A stretch of 64,000 bases of DNA from Pseudolysobacter sp964466115 (GCA_964466115.1 CAYXMH010000007.1:47040-111039), one strand, 5' to 3'; positions 17,913 to 27,508 are shown, counted from the stretch's first letter. Program-made: numbers and translations. The notes: a model not told the origin generated them from the sequence alone.

Positions 17913-17987
17913 GCGGATTTCTTAAATTGCCAGCAATGCAATTTCATAACGCTCATTATGACCTGCTCAGGCTGCACAAGTTCGCCT

Positions 17988-18446
17988 TTAGCGCGTTTGC
18001 TCTATCAACACGACTTCGCCGGTGAGCCAATTGACATTGATCCGCCATTCGCGCTCGCCGAGAATGACCGATATGTGCCCTCCGGTTGAGCTACCGTCGC
18101 GGTAAAAACGGATACGCCCGGAATGCTCGCTGGTCAACTCGTTTGAAGCGGTTAAAAGGCGCAATTGCATCTTGTCCGGTAACGCCACCGCCGCGCGATT
18201 GGGTGCTTGATAGGTGTTCTTTTCCAGGTCAAGCTCAAGTGTCTGGTCGGTGCCCTTTACAATCGCTTGGCCGCGGGTGTAGCGCAATGCCGCCACCAAA
18301 TCGCGGCTGGCGGCCTGAATACGCGCGTTCGAGAGGCTTTTTGAAAACGAAAACGACACCGCGGTAAGTATGATCGCAATCAATACGATAACCGCGAGCA
18401 TCTCGATCAGGCTGAAGCCACGGTTTCGCAACAGCCGATATTTCAT
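17988..18446 (-). CDS. gspH: T2SS minor pseudopilin GspH
   Basis: 152 aa. Leader MKYRLLRNRG followed by FSLIEMLAVIVLIAIILTAVSF with Glu at +5, then a compact beta domain (RIRFYRDGSSTGGHISVIL, REWRINVNWLTGEVVL) typical of GspH/FimT proteins. ATG 18446 gives a normal-length leader; TTG 18470 is in frame but would overlap gspG and add eight residues. No strong Shine-Dalgarno, consistent with coupling to the gspG stop 14 bases upstream. Confidence 0.9.
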   Translation of the reverse strand: MKYRLLRNRGFSLIEMLAVIVLIAIILTAVSFSFSKSLSNARIQAASRDLVAALRYTRGQAIVKGTDQTLELDLEKNTYQAPNRAAVALPDKMQLRLLTASNELTSEHSGRIRFYRDGSSTGGHISVILGEREWRINVNWLTGEVVLIEQTR

Positions 18447-18460
18447 TGTGTAATTAGATA

Positions 18461-18913
18461 TTATTGCCAATTGCCAATATCGGCGTTCAAGCCATCGCCG
18501 CCAGCTTGCCCATCCTTGCCCAAGAAAATGACATCAAAATCGCCGTGTTCACCAGGCCGACGGTAAATGAAAGCATGCCCAAAGGGATCTTTCATGTCCG
18601 AAGCTTTGGCATACGGGCCAGTCCAATTGCTGGAACTGCCCGGTTTAGTCACCAAATCTTCCAAGCGTTCCGGCGGGCTGCCATTATCCAGCGCATAGGC
18701 TTCGACTTTCATCGCCAACGACTGCACTTGCGCCTTACCCGCGTTGTATTTTCCCTGGGCAACCCGATTGCCGATTTGTTGCGCAACGACCGCGGCGACG
18801 ATGCCAATGAGCACGATCACCGCCAACATCTCGATCAACGTAAACCCTCGCGCAGGCGCAACCCGCTTAAACGGGGTTGGTAAATTGGCTGAATAATTAA
18901 GCTGGAGCATCAT
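18461..18913 (-). CDS. gspG: T2SS major pseudopilin GspG
   Basis: 150 aa, the main subunit of the pseudopilus. Leader ending APARG before FTLIEMLAVIVLIGIVAAVVAQQIG. The C-terminal part has the GspG signature (DLVTKPGSSSNWTGPYAKASDMKDPFGHAFIYRRPGEHG-type stretch, residues about 85-130) with conserved Asp residues that bind calcium in family members (FLGKDGQAGGDGLNADIGNW). An AGGTGA lies before the start. The leader is somewhat long (about 22 residues). Confidence 0.95.
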   Translation of the reverse strand: MMLQLNYSANLPTPFKRVAPARGFTLIEMLAVIVLIGIVAAVVAQQIGNRVAQGKYNAGKAQVQSLAMKVEAYALDNGSPPERLEDLVTKPGSSSNWTGPYAKASDMKDPFGHAFIYRRPGEHGDFDVIFLGKDGQAGGDGLNADIGNWQ

Positions 18914-18929
18914 ATGGTCACCTATAGAT

Positions 18930-20147
18930 CTATTTGATTGAGCCGGCCAAATCGAGAATCGGCAGGATGATCGCCATCATGATAATTGCGACCATGACGG
19001 TCATAGCGATGGTCATCGCGGGCACTAAAGCGGCCAGCAATCGATCCAATGTATTCTTTACTTCCACATCGAACGTGTCGGCAACCTTAAGCAACATACC
19101 ATCAAGCTCGCCGGATTCTTCGCCGACACTGATCATCTGCAAGGCCAATTTTGGGAAACGCTTGCTTTGTGTCAACGCGAAACCAAGACCGGAGCCGGTC
19201 TTTACTTCGTTCGCCGCCGCGTCGACCGCTTGCGACAACGCCGTGTTGTTCATAACTTTACGCGAAATCGAAAGCGCGGTAAGCAAAGGAACGCCGTTCT
19301 TAAGCAAAGTTCCCAATGTGCGCGCCAGGCGCGCCGTTTCCATCTTCACCAATAGCGGGCCGGCAATACGCACCTTAAGCAAGTGCTCATCGAGCCTCAA
19401 TCGCGCCACCGGATCGGCCATTTGTTTACTAAACCAAATACCGAGAACAAAAATCAGCAACGCCATCAACCACCAAAAGCTCTGCAACGTACTGCCTACG
19501 GCCACCACCATTCGAGTAATCAACGGCAACTGCACGTCCATGTCCTGGAACATCGGCACAAATTGCGGAACCACGTACATCAGTAAAATTAGCAGCGCGC
19601 CAATCACCATGACAACCAAGATGGCCGGGTAAATCATCGCATTGATGACCGATTCCTTAAGCGCTTTGCTGCGCTCCAAATAATCGGACAAACGGCGTAA
19701 GGTATCGTCCAGCGCTCCACCCACCTCACCGGCACGCACCATGTTGACGTATAGGCGCGAGAACACGCCATGCTCCACCTCCAAAGCATCGGACAAGGTT
19801 CCACCGCCACGCACGTGATCGCGGATGCGTTCGATCAAACGCCGCGCTTTGTCGCTTTCGGGTAAATCCAGAAGAATCTGCAAGGCTCGGTCCAGTGGTT
19901 GCCCAGCACCAAGCAAGGTCGCCAATTGTTGCGTGAACTGCACCACCTCGGCCGTATTCATCGCAGCGCGTTTAAACACCTTGCTTAGGATGTGCGCCGA
20001 ATCAGCGCCGCCGGCCACGCGCACATCCAGCGGAATATTGCCCGCGTCTTGCAACCGCGCAATTACTTCCTCATTCGATGCAACCTCCATCTGACCTTCG
20101 ATGGTATCGCCAACAGGAGTAACGGCTTTGTAGTGGTATAAGGCCAT
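18930..20147 (-). CDS. gspF: T2SS inner-membrane platform protein GspF
   Basis: 405 aa with two T2SSF cytoplasmic helical domains (about 70-190 and 270-395), each followed by membrane helices (AILVVMVIGALLILLMYVVPQFV; SFWWLMALLIFVLGIW; AMTIAMTVMVAIIMMAIILPI). The glycine-rich family motif MVRAGEVGGALDDTL occurs in the first domain and MISVGEESGELDGML in the second. It starts six bases after the gspE stop. GspF couples the ATPase GspE to pseudopilus assembly. Confidence 0.95.
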   Translation of the reverse strand: MALYHYKAVTPVGDTIEGQMEVASNEEVIARLQDAGNIPLDVRVAGGADSAHILSKVFKRAAMNTAEVVQFTQQLATLLGAGQPLDRALQILLDLPESDKARRLIERIRDHVRGGGTLSDALEVEHGVFSRLYVNMVRAGEVGGALDDTLRRLSDYLERSKALKESVINAMIYPAILVVMVIGALLILLMYVVPQFVPMFQDMDVQLPLITRMVVAVGSTLQSFWWLMALLIFVLGIWFSKQMADPVARLRLDEHLLKVRIAGPLLVKMETARLARTLGTLLKNGVPLLTALSISRKVMNNTALSQAVDAAANEVKTGSGLGFALTQSKRFPKLALQMISVGEESGELDGMLLKVADTFDVEVKNTLDRLLAALVPAMTIAMTVMVAIIMMAIILPILDLAGSIK

Positions 20148-20153
20148 GATTGA

Positions 20154-21914
20154 CTAATTTTCCTGCGTCACGCGCAGGACTTCCTCAATCGTGGTCACCC
20201 CATCGAGCGCTTTAACCAGGCCATCTTCATACATCGTGCGCATGCCTTCTTCGCGAGCCAGCGTTTCGATTTTGCCCATATCGGCGTGCTGCATCACCAA
20301 TCGGCGCAACGGGTCGCTCATCACCAGAAATTCCATGATGGTAGTGCGCCCGTGGTAGCCGGTTGCGGTCAACGCCGAAGGCACCGGTTTATACAATTCA
20401 ATCTTGCCGGTTGGCCGATAACGGCGCAGGCCAAACTCTTCGATAACTTCCGGTAATGCCTCATATGGTTGCGCGCAAGCGGAATCAAGGCGGCGTACTA
20501 AGCGTTGCGCAAGTATGCCATTGACCGTAGAGGTCAAAAGATAGTCTTCCACACCCATATCCAGCAAACGCGTGATCCCGCCCGCCGCATTGTTGGTATG
20601 CAATGTGGATAACACCAAATGCCCGGTAAGCGCGGATTGGATGGCAATCTTGGCGGTTTCCAAATCGCGCATTTCGCCGATCATGATGATGTCCGGGTCC
20701 TGGCGCACAATCGAGCGCAGCGCATGCGAAAAGTCCAATCCAATGGCCGGCTTGGCTTGAATTTGATTGACGCCCTCAATTTGGTACTCAACCGGATCTT
20801 CTACCGTAATAATTTTTACGTTCGGCGTATTAAGCCGGCTTAATGCGGTATAAAGCGTCGTCGTTTTACCCGAACCGGTGGGCCCGGTTACCAACAAAAT
20901 GCCGTGCGGCAGTTCCAACACCTGCATGAACTGTTGCAGAAACTGATCGGTGAATCCTAAGGTGTGGAAGTCCAACACGATCGATTCGCGATCCAAAATG
21001 CGCATGACCACCGATTCACCGAATGCGGTCGGCACCGTGGAAACGCGCAAATCCAATTCCTTGCCCTGAACCCGCAACATGATGCGACCGTCCTGCGGCA
21101 GGCGGCGTTCGGCAATATTCAACTTTGCCATGATCTTCACGCGCGAGATGACCGCCGCGGTGGAGCTTGACGGCGGCGATTCCACTTCCTGCAACACGCC
21201 ATCGATGCGATAGCGCACTTTGAGTCGGTTCTCAAACGGTTCGATATGGATATCGGAGGCGCGCGCCTCTACCGCGCGCTGGATCACTAGGTTCACCAAT
21301 CGAATGACCGGGGCTTCCGAGGCGAGATCGCGCAGATGCTCGACGTCGTCCTCGCTGCGCGCGTTCTCATCGGTAAGATTTTCCACAATGGTGCCCATCG
21401 CGGATCGGCCGGTACCGTAATAGCGCTCGATCAGGTCATCGATTTCGGCCTGCAACCCCACGGAGACTTTCGCCTGCTTAGCAGTGGCAAGCTCAACCGC
21501 CTCGATCGGATAACGCTCCATCGGGTCGGCAACCAAAAGCCCCACTTCCGCTTCGGTTTCACTGATCGGTACGATGTGGTGCTGCTTAAGAAACCGCACC
21601 GAAACTTGAACATTCGCCGGTGGCGCTTCCGGAAAGTCCTTGGCGGCCAGCAACGGCAGTTCCAGCAGTTCCGACAATGCCTCCGCCATCTCGCGTTCGG
21701 ACACCAACCCTAAGCGCGTTAACAGCGGGATAAAATTGCTGCCCTCACTTTCTTCATGCAAGCGGCGCGCACGATTAAGATCGGTCTCCTTCAACCGGCC
21801 CTTGGCGACTAAGAACTGACAAATGCGCTCGTCAAATGACTCAAGCTCCGTATCGACAACGGAGTCTTGCGGCGAGGTTTGAGTAACTTCCACACTGGAC
21901 ATCGCATTATTCAT
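20154..21914 (-). CDS. gspE: T2SS secretion ATPase GspE lacking most zinc-motif cysteines
   Basis: 586 aa. An N-terminal T2SSE_N domain (about 25-170) binds GspL. The ATPase part has Walker A GPTGSGKTT near residue 344, the Asp box ITVEDPVEYQ, Walker B IMIGEMRDLETA and His box LVLSTLHTNNA. In most GspE proteins a CxxC...CxxC zinc finger follows. Here the region reads RRLDSACAQPYEAL ... VPSALTATGYHGR, so only one cysteine of four remains. It overlaps the preceding membrane-protein gene by eight bases; ATG 21902 is an alternative start. The catalytic motifs are intact, so it should be active. Confidence 0.95.
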   Translation of the reverse strand: MNNAMSSVEVTQTSPQDSVVDTELESFDERICQFLVAKGRLKETDLNRARRLHEESEGSNFIPLLTRLGLVSEREMAEALSELLELPLLAAKDFPEAPPANVQVSVRFLKQHHIVPISETEAEVGLLVADPMERYPIEAVELATAKQAKVSVGLQAEIDDLIERYYGTGRSAMGTIVENLTDENARSEDDVEHLRDLASEAPVIRLVNLVIQRAVEARASDIHIEPFENRLKVRYRIDGVLQEVESPPSSSTAAVISRVKIMAKLNIAERRLPQDGRIMLRVQGKELDLRVSTVPTAFGESVVMRILDRESIVLDFHTLGFTDQFLQQFMQVLELPHGILLVTGPTGSGKTTTLYTALSRLNTPNVKIITVEDPVEYQIEGVNQIQAKPAIGLDFSHALRSIVRQDPDIIMIGEMRDLETAKIAIQSALTGHLVLSTLHTNNAAGGITRLLDMGVEDYLLTSTVNGILAQRLVRRLDSACAQPYEALPEVIEEFGLRRYRPTGKIELYKPVPSALTATGYHGRTTIMEFLVMSDPLRRLVMQHADMGKIETLAREEGMRTMYEDGLVKALDGVTTIEEVLRVTQEN

Positions 21915-22554
21915 TTGGGTTGGCTGGCGTTTCGACCCGAGATGGGGTCACTGGTTCAATAAAAGCATGGCGTAAAGTCAAAGTCTCGATGAATACCCGA
22001 TTGAACACAATCCATAACACCACCGGCAGGATCGCTGGAAGAATCAGATACCCGAATTGATAACCGAGTGCAATCGCATCAGCCGCAAATCCCGCCTGCG
22101 TGACCGCCACGCGCCCTTCCGGCCCAGAATCGAACGCGAGTAACTTAAACGTTTCAGCAAGCGCACCCAGGCTCTGCGCCAAACCAATGCATAGTAAGCC
22201 AACGCCAAGCTGCCATACGCGTTTGGATGGTACCAGTGGCGTAGCGCTCACCAGGCCTGCGTACAAGGGCAGCGGGTAGCCGTACACCATCGGGTTCACG
22301 CTCAACACGAGTTCGCCCACGCGCGAAGGGCCCTCACCAGCCTGCGCCACCAAAATTCGCGTCGCCACTTCCATTAAAAAACCATGTTGCTCCACCCCTG
22401 AGATCAGGTAAGGCCAATACTCCAACAGAACCGCCCTGGCCAACGCAATTACCGGCCACATCAGCAGCGGCGCCAGCCAGAACCAGAGAAAAAACATCGC
22501 CGGCAGCCACAACAACGCCGCAAGCATGAATTGCCGTAATGGATTAGGCGACAT
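21907..22554 (-). CDS. Four-helix membrane protein between purL and gspE; possibly exosortase-H-associated type
   Basis: 215 aa with about four transmembrane helices (LAALLWLPAMFFLWFWLAPLLMW; VNPMVYGYPLPLYAGLVSATPL; VWQLGVGLLCIGLAQSLGAL; GYQFGYLILPAILPVVLWIVFNRVF). No catalytic motif. Its composition and the GYQFGYLILPA segment remind me of the membrane protein paired with exosortase XrtH, but no exosortase or sorting-signal protein is visible here, so this is a low-confidence suggestion. Its ATG overlaps the purL stop by one base and its end overlaps gspE by eight bases, so it links purL and the T2SS genes into one translational series. It may instead be an unrecognised T2SS accessory protein. 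Confidence 0.75.
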   Translation of the reverse strand: MSPNPLRQFMLAALLWLPAMFFLWFWLAPLLMWPVIALARAVLLEYWPYLISGVEQHGFLMEVATRILVAQAGEGPSRVGELVLSVNPMVYGYPLPLYAGLVSATPLVPSKRVWQLGVGLLCIGLAQSLGALAETFKLLAFDSGPEGRVAVTQAGFAADAIALGYQFGYLILPAILPVVLWIVFNRVFIETLTLRHAFIEPVTPSRVETPANPNE

Positions 22555-25500
22555 TACCCAACCCAGGCACGCGCATTACGAAACATGCGCATCCACGGCG
22601 AATCCTCTTGCCATTCGGGTGGCCGCCACGACATTTGCACGCTGCGAAACACGCGCTCCGGATGCGGCATCAGAATGCTGACGCGGCCTTCCGCGGCGGT
22701 AAGGCCGGTAATGCCTTTGACCGAGCCGTTCGAATTTAAGGGGAAGGCTTCCGTCGCACGCCCACGATTATCCACGAAACGCACGCACGGAATGATGCGC
22801 TTGCTATCGGCCGGATCGGCAAACGCAACGCGACCCTCGCCGTGCGCCACGACGACCGGAATACGTGAACCGGCCATATCGCGAAAGAACAAGGACGGCG
22901 AATCCAAGATCTCCACCGTCACCAAACGCGCCTCGTATTGTTCGGACAAGTTGCGTTCAAAACTCGGCCAATGCACCGCCCCGGGAATAATCGCCTTAAG
23001 TTCGGCCATCATCTGGCAACCGTTGCATACCCCCAGGGCAAATTTCGTGGTATCTGCGAAAAACGCAGCGAATTGCTCGCGCAGCTTCGGATTGAACAGA
23101 ATCGAGGTCGCCCAACCACGTCCAGCGCCTAGCACATCGCCATAAGAAAACCCGCCACAGGCCGCGAATCCGGAAAAGTCCGCAAGCCGATAACGGCCCC
23201 TCTGCAAATCGGTCATGTGGACGTCGTAAGCATCAAAACCCGCACGCGTAAACGCCGCGGCCATCTCGATATGCCCATTCACACCCTGATCGCGCAATAC
23301 CGCAAGCTTTGGGCGCACGGACGTTGCAATGTATACCGCCGCATTATCCTCAGCCGGATCGAACAGCAATTTGGGCGTGATGCCGGGATCGTCCTCATTC
23401 GCGCGCAAAGCAAATTCCGCTTCGGCGCACTCCGGGTTATCACGCAACTTTTGCATCGTGTAGCTCGTTTCCGACCAAGTTGCCATCAATTCCATAACCG
23501 GCCAACGCGCTATAACATCACCATTGGATTTCAACGCAATGGTGAGCTTTTCACTCGGCTGACCAATGCAATGAGCCATCGCAGACAACCCATGCATTTC
23601 AAGGAGGGCCTTGAAAACGTCTCGATCGGCGGCCCGGATTTGGACGACAGCACCAAGCTCCTCAGTAAACAAAGCGCGGCGCGCATTATCCGCCCAACCA
23701 TCGAGGTCGATCATTAGCCCACAGTGGCTTGCGAATGCCATTTCGATCAAGCTCGTCAACACCCCCCCGTCGGCGCGATCGTGGTACGCCAGCAGCAAAC
23801 CCGCTTGATTCGCCGCTTGAATTAGCGCAAAGAAATTTTTCAAAACAATCGGATCATCCAGATCCGGCGGCAATCCGCCGCCGCGATTGAACACCTGCAG
23901 CAAGGCCGAACCACCGAGTCGATTTTGGCCAGCGCCAAGATCGAGCAGCCACAACTCGCTCGCGCCTTGATCGAAGCGCAACTGCGGCGTCAACGCGCCA
24001 CGCACATCGTTGACCCGCGCAAAACCGGTCACGATCAACGACAGCGGAGAAACGGTCTTTTGCAATTTGTTCTCGTGCTGCCATTGCGCTTGCATCGACA
24101 GCGAATCTTTGCCAACCGGAATTGAAATGCCCAACTGCGGACAAAGCTCCATCCCAATCGCTTGTACCGCTTCAAACAAAGCCACATCTTCACCGGGGTG
24201 CGATACCGCCGCCATCCAGTTTGCGGACAATTTGATTTCCGACAGCGCCGCGATCGGTGCAGCAGCCAAATTGGTAATCGCCTCGCCCACCGCCATCCGC
24301 GCCGAAGCCACGGCCGATAACAAGGCCAACGGCGTGCGTTCTCCGATCGCCATCGCTTCACCGGCGTAACCGTCAAAATCGTTCAGCGTGACCGCACAAT
24401 CGGCAACCGGCACCTGCCACGGCCCCACCATGGGGTCGCGCGAGCACAAACCGCCAACACTGCGGTCACCGATGGTTATCAAAAACGCTTTACTGCCCAC
24501 CGCCGGCAGCTGCAACACCCTTGTCACCGCTTCATCCAACATGATGCCGTCAAGATCCGACACGATATCCAAACGTGTTACTTGGCGTTTGGCATTTCGT
24601 TGCATTTTAGGCGCTTTTCCAAATAGCACACTTAATGGCAATTCAATCGAATTCGCCTTAAGCAGCGCATCCGTGACGACTAAGGTCTGCTCGGCCGTGA
24701 CACTGCCCAGTACCGCGTAGGGGCAGCGTTCACGCACACACAGCGCTTCAAATTCGGCAAGATCGGCCTGCCCAATCCCCAGCACATAGCGCTCTTGCGA
24801 TTCATTGCACCAAATCTGCATCGGCGTCAGCGCCGAGTCAGCGCAGGGAATCTTGCGCAGTTCAATCACGGCGCCGACGTGAGAGTCGTTCAGGATTTCA
24901 GGTATGGCGTTGGACAAACCGCCGGCACCCACGTCGTGAATGCTAACGATGGGATTGTTCTGGCCGCGCTCCCAACAGCGGTCGATCAATTCCTGGCAGC
25001 GCCGCTGCATTTCTGCGTTATCGCGCTGTACGGAGGCAAAATCGTGCTCCTGGCGGTTGGCGCCACCGGCCACCGACGAAGCCGCGCCGCCACCCAAGCC
25101 GATTAACATCGATGGGCCGCCAATCACAATGACGAGATCGCCCGGCGTTAAGGTCCGCTTTGCCACATGCATTGCCCGCAAATTGGCCAGGCCGCCGGCG
25201 ATCATGATCGGCTTGTCGTAACCGCGACGCTCACCTTCGCGGCCGCTGTCCTGCTCGAAGGTGCGGAAATAGCCGCCCAACGCGGGCCGCCCAAATTCGT
25301 TATTGAACGCTGCGGCTCCAATGGGTCCGTCGCGCATGATTTCAAAGCTGCTGGCCATTCCAGGCGGTAACGGGCGATCGTGTTCCCATGGTCGCGACAG
25401 TCCGGGAATGCGCAAGTGAGAAACGCTAAACCCGGTCACACCGGCTTTCGGTTTGCCACCGCGCCCCGTAGCGCCCTCGTCGCGAATTTCGCCGCCCGCT

Positions 25501-26414
25501 CCGGTAGCCGCACCGGGAAACGGAGCGATCGCGGTGGGATGATTGTGCGTTTCCACTTTAATCGCATAGGGAATATCTTCACTATGCGCAACGTACAAGC
25601 CGTTATTGCTCTCGGAAAAAAAACGCCGGCCCGGTGTTCCCTCTACCACCGCCGCATTGTCGTGGTAAGCCGAGAGCGTATGGGCCGGCGCGCATTCGTG
25701 GGTGTGCTTGATCATTGCAAACAACGACGACGGCTGCGGTTGCCCATCAATCGTCCAAGCGGCATTAAACACTTTGTGCCGGCAGTGTTCGGAGTTGGCC
25801 TGCGCAAACATCATCAATTCCGCATCGGTGGGATCGCGGTCGAGCGCAGCATAGGATTTCGCCAAATACGCCATCTCTTCGGTGGATAAGGCCAATCCCA
25901 ATGTTTGATTGGCTAGGTTTAAGGCACCACTGGGATCTTGATCAAGCGCAATGCGCCCCAATGGCCCCGCGGGTTCAGAGAAGAACAGGTTTTTCGCCAT
26001 GGCCAAATCGGTTAATACCGACTGGGTCATTGGATCGTGCAAAGCGCCCACCAATTGCCGCCATTCGCTGCTGCCCGGTGCGGGTGCGGCATCCAACACG
26101 AATGCTATGCCACGTTCGACTCGAGTGACCGCAAATCCGCATCCGCGAAGAATTTCGGTAGCCTTGCTGGACCACGGTGAAATCGTTCCCAACCGCGGCA
26201 CTACCCACAGCGTTGCCGCCTGCGAGGTTCCCGGCAGCGCCATCAATACGTCACACAATCGCAGCGAGTCCAACGTCGCGCCACGCTGCGCCGCAACGAA
26301 ATACACGTATTGGGCCCCTTCGATATGCACCCCAGGAACCGAATTGGCAAGTTCTCGATTCAGGCGTTCGCGCCGAAAACGCGACAGCGCCGCATGGCCG
26401 TCAAGAACCATCAT
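22554..26414 (-). CDS. purL: Phosphoribosylformylglycinamidine synthase PurL
   Basis: The 1286-aa large-type enzyme that converts FGAR, ATP and glutamine to FGAM in purine synthesis. An N-terminal PurS-like domain, two AIRS-type synthase halves (EDIPYAIKVETHNHPTAIAPFPGAATGAGGEIRDE region near 285-315; VSIHDVGAGGLSNAIPEIL; second half with ADGGVLTSLIEMAF) and a C-terminal class I glutaminase (GVCNGCQMM nucleophile Cys; ending MPHPERVFR) are all present. Length matches the gammaproteobacterial form. The start is MM at 26414/26411. It is the first gene of the tightly spaced series leading into the T2SS genes. Confidence 0.98.
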   Translation of the reverse strand: MMVLDGHAALSRFRRERLNRELANSVPGVHIEGAQYVYFVAAQRGATLDSLRLCDVLMALPGTSQAATLWVVPRLGTISPWSSKATEILRGCGFAVTRVERGIAFVLDAAPAPGSSEWRQLVGALHDPMTQSVLTDLAMAKNLFFSEPAGPLGRIALDQDPSGALNLANQTLGLALSTEEMAYLAKSYAALDRDPTDAELMMFAQANSEHCRHKVFNAAWTIDGQPQPSSLFAMIKHTHECAPAHTLSAYHDNAAVVEGTPGRRFFSESNNGLYVAHSEDIPYAIKVETHNHPTAIAPFPGAATGAGGEIRDEGATGRGGKPKAGVTGFSVSHLRIPGLSRPWEHDRPLPPGMASSFEIMRDGPIGAAAFNNEFGRPALGGYFRTFEQDSGREGERRGYDKPIMIAGGLANLRAMHVAKRTLTPGDLVIVIGGPSMLIGLGGGAASSVAGGANRQEHDFASVQRDNAEMQRRCQELIDRCWERGQNNPIVSIHDVGAGGLSNAIPEILNDSHVGAVIELRKIPCADSALTPMQIWCNESQERYVLGIGQADLAEFEALCVRERCPYAVLGSVTAEQTLVVTDALLKANSIELPLSVLFGKAPKMQRNAKRQVTRLDIVSDLDGIMLDEAVTRVLQLPAVGSKAFLITIGDRSVGGLCSRDPMVGPWQVPVADCAVTLNDFDGYAGEAMAIGERTPLALLSAVASARMAVGEAITNLAAAPIAALSEIKLSANWMAAVSHPGEDVALFEAVQAIGMELCPQLGISIPVGKDSLSMQAQWQHENKLQKTVSPLSLIVTGFARVNDVRGALTPQLRFDQGASELWLLDLGAGQNRLGGSALLQVFNRGGGLPPDLDDPIVLKNFFALIQAANQAGLLLAYHDRADGGVLTSLIEMAFASHCGLMIDLDGWADNARRALFTEELGAVVQIRAADRDVFKALLEMHGLSAMAHCIGQPSEKLTIALKSNGDVIARWPVMELMATWSETSYTMQKLRDNPECAEAEFALRANEDDPGITPKLLFDPAEDNAAVYIATSVRPKLAVLRDQGVNGHIEMAAAFTRAGFDAYDVHMTDLQRGRYRLADFSGFAACGGFSYGDVLGAGRGWATSILFNPKLREQFAAFFADTTKFALGVCNGCQMMAELKAIIPGAVHWPSFERNLSEQYEARLVTVEILDSPSLFFRDMAGSRIPVVVAHGEGRVAFADPADSKRIIPCVRFVDNRGRATEAFPLNSNGSVKGITGLTAAEGRVSILMPHPERVFRSVQMSWRPPEWQEDSPWMRMFRNARAWVG

Positions 26415-26480
26415 GGCGTAATTGGTAACTCCAAGGTGTTGCGCAACTGCGGTCTACCCCAACCCCTAAGACCGGAATGC

Positions 26481-26508
26481 CGCAGGCGCACACAAAAATG
26501 CGCCTGCG
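26481..26508 (-). terminator. Hairpin after dsbC
   Basis: A perfect 10-bp GC-rich stem (26481-26490 with 26499-26508) with an 8-base loop, 12 bases after the dsbC stop on the minus strand. No U tract follows, so its strength as a terminator is uncertain. Confidence 0.55.
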
Positions 26509-26520
26509 AACCAAAACACA

Positions 26521-27291
26521 TTACTTAGTGCCGGACTTGCCTTTCGTGGCAGCAATTCGATCAAGCTCCACAATCAACTTGGCTGGCTCATAAGCGATAT
26601 TACCCGATACTTGAGTGCCGTCTTCGGCAAACACCGTCGGGGTTCCATTCACGCCAATGGCCGTGGCCATACTGGTCAGCTCCGCGACCGGGTTATCGCA
26701 CGTCTTCGTTCCCGGGTCCTGACCTGACATCGCCGCGGTGTAGGCAGCATTGCGATCGGCCGCGCACCAAACCGCAATGGCCTTTTTATCGGCGCCCGGA
26801 TGGATGCTCAGTGGAAACAAAATGTAATTCACCGCGATGCCGGCTTTGTTGTATTCGGCAATTTGTTGGTGGAAACGACGGCAATAAGGGCAATCGATGT
26901 CGGTGAACACGGTGACGGTGTGCTTCGGGTTTTGCGGGGCAAACACCAATTGCTTGCTCTGCGATACCTTATCCAAGGCCACCTTGCGCACCTTCGCCAT
27001 GCGCTGTTCGGTCAGGTCTTGTTTGTTGGCGATATCAAATAAATTACCTTGAAACAGGTATTTACCGTCGGCGCTGACATACACCACCGCCCCGCCCATC
27101 GCCACTTCATAAAATCCCGGTAGATCGGATTTTTCAACGGTATCGATGACCGCGGTTGGCACTAAGGAATGAATGGCGTCACGCACCATTTTATCTGCGG
27201 AGGCGCCGTCCCCCTTTTTTTGCTCGTCACCGGCAAAAGCCATGCCTGCGAAAACGGCAAATACGCTGGCGAACACCCATTTCTTTACCAT
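26521..27291 (-). CDS. dsbC: Periplasmic disulfide isomerase DsbC
   Basis: 256 aa with a signal peptide (VFASVFAVFAGMAFAG). An N-terminal dimerisation domain (VPTAVIDTVEKSDLPGFYEVAMGG) precedes a thioredoxin fold with FTDIDCPYCRRFH (active-site CPYC) and the cis-proline GVNGTPTVF. A second cysteine pair (VWCAADR ... KTCDNP) matches DsbC of other gammaproteobacteria. It corrects wrong disulfides in exported proteins; several Cys-rich exported proteins in this window are plausible clients. Lies between xerD and purL on the same strand. Confidence 0.95.
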   Translation of the reverse strand: MVKKWVFASVFAVFAGMAFAGDEQKKGDGASADKMVRDAIHSLVPTAVIDTVEKSDLPGFYEVAMGGAVVYVSADGKYLFQGNLFDIANKQDLTEQRMAKVRKVALDKVSQSKQLVFAPQNPKHTVTVFTDIDCPYCRRFHQQIAEYNKAGIAVNYILFPLSIHPGADKKAIAVWCAADRNAAYTAAMSGQDPGTKTCDNPVAELTSMATAIGVNGTPTVFAEDGTQVSGNIAYEPAKLIVELDRIAATKGKSGTK

Positions 27292-27508
27292 TGCGGTTCC
27301 TTGGTGAATTTCAAATCGTTAGTGCGAACCCGGCGGCCAAATTATGCAACCCATCGCGTGAATGCCTTAGACAAGCAGTATATCAATCCGGTTCCATCCT
27401 TGTCGTGTGGCCTCAAACAACCGACGAAACCTGGATCAAGCTCCAAATCAGTGCCGGTAATCGCGTTTTAACCGTACCCCAAGGACTAAATGAGCCGCAA
27501 AGACCGGC

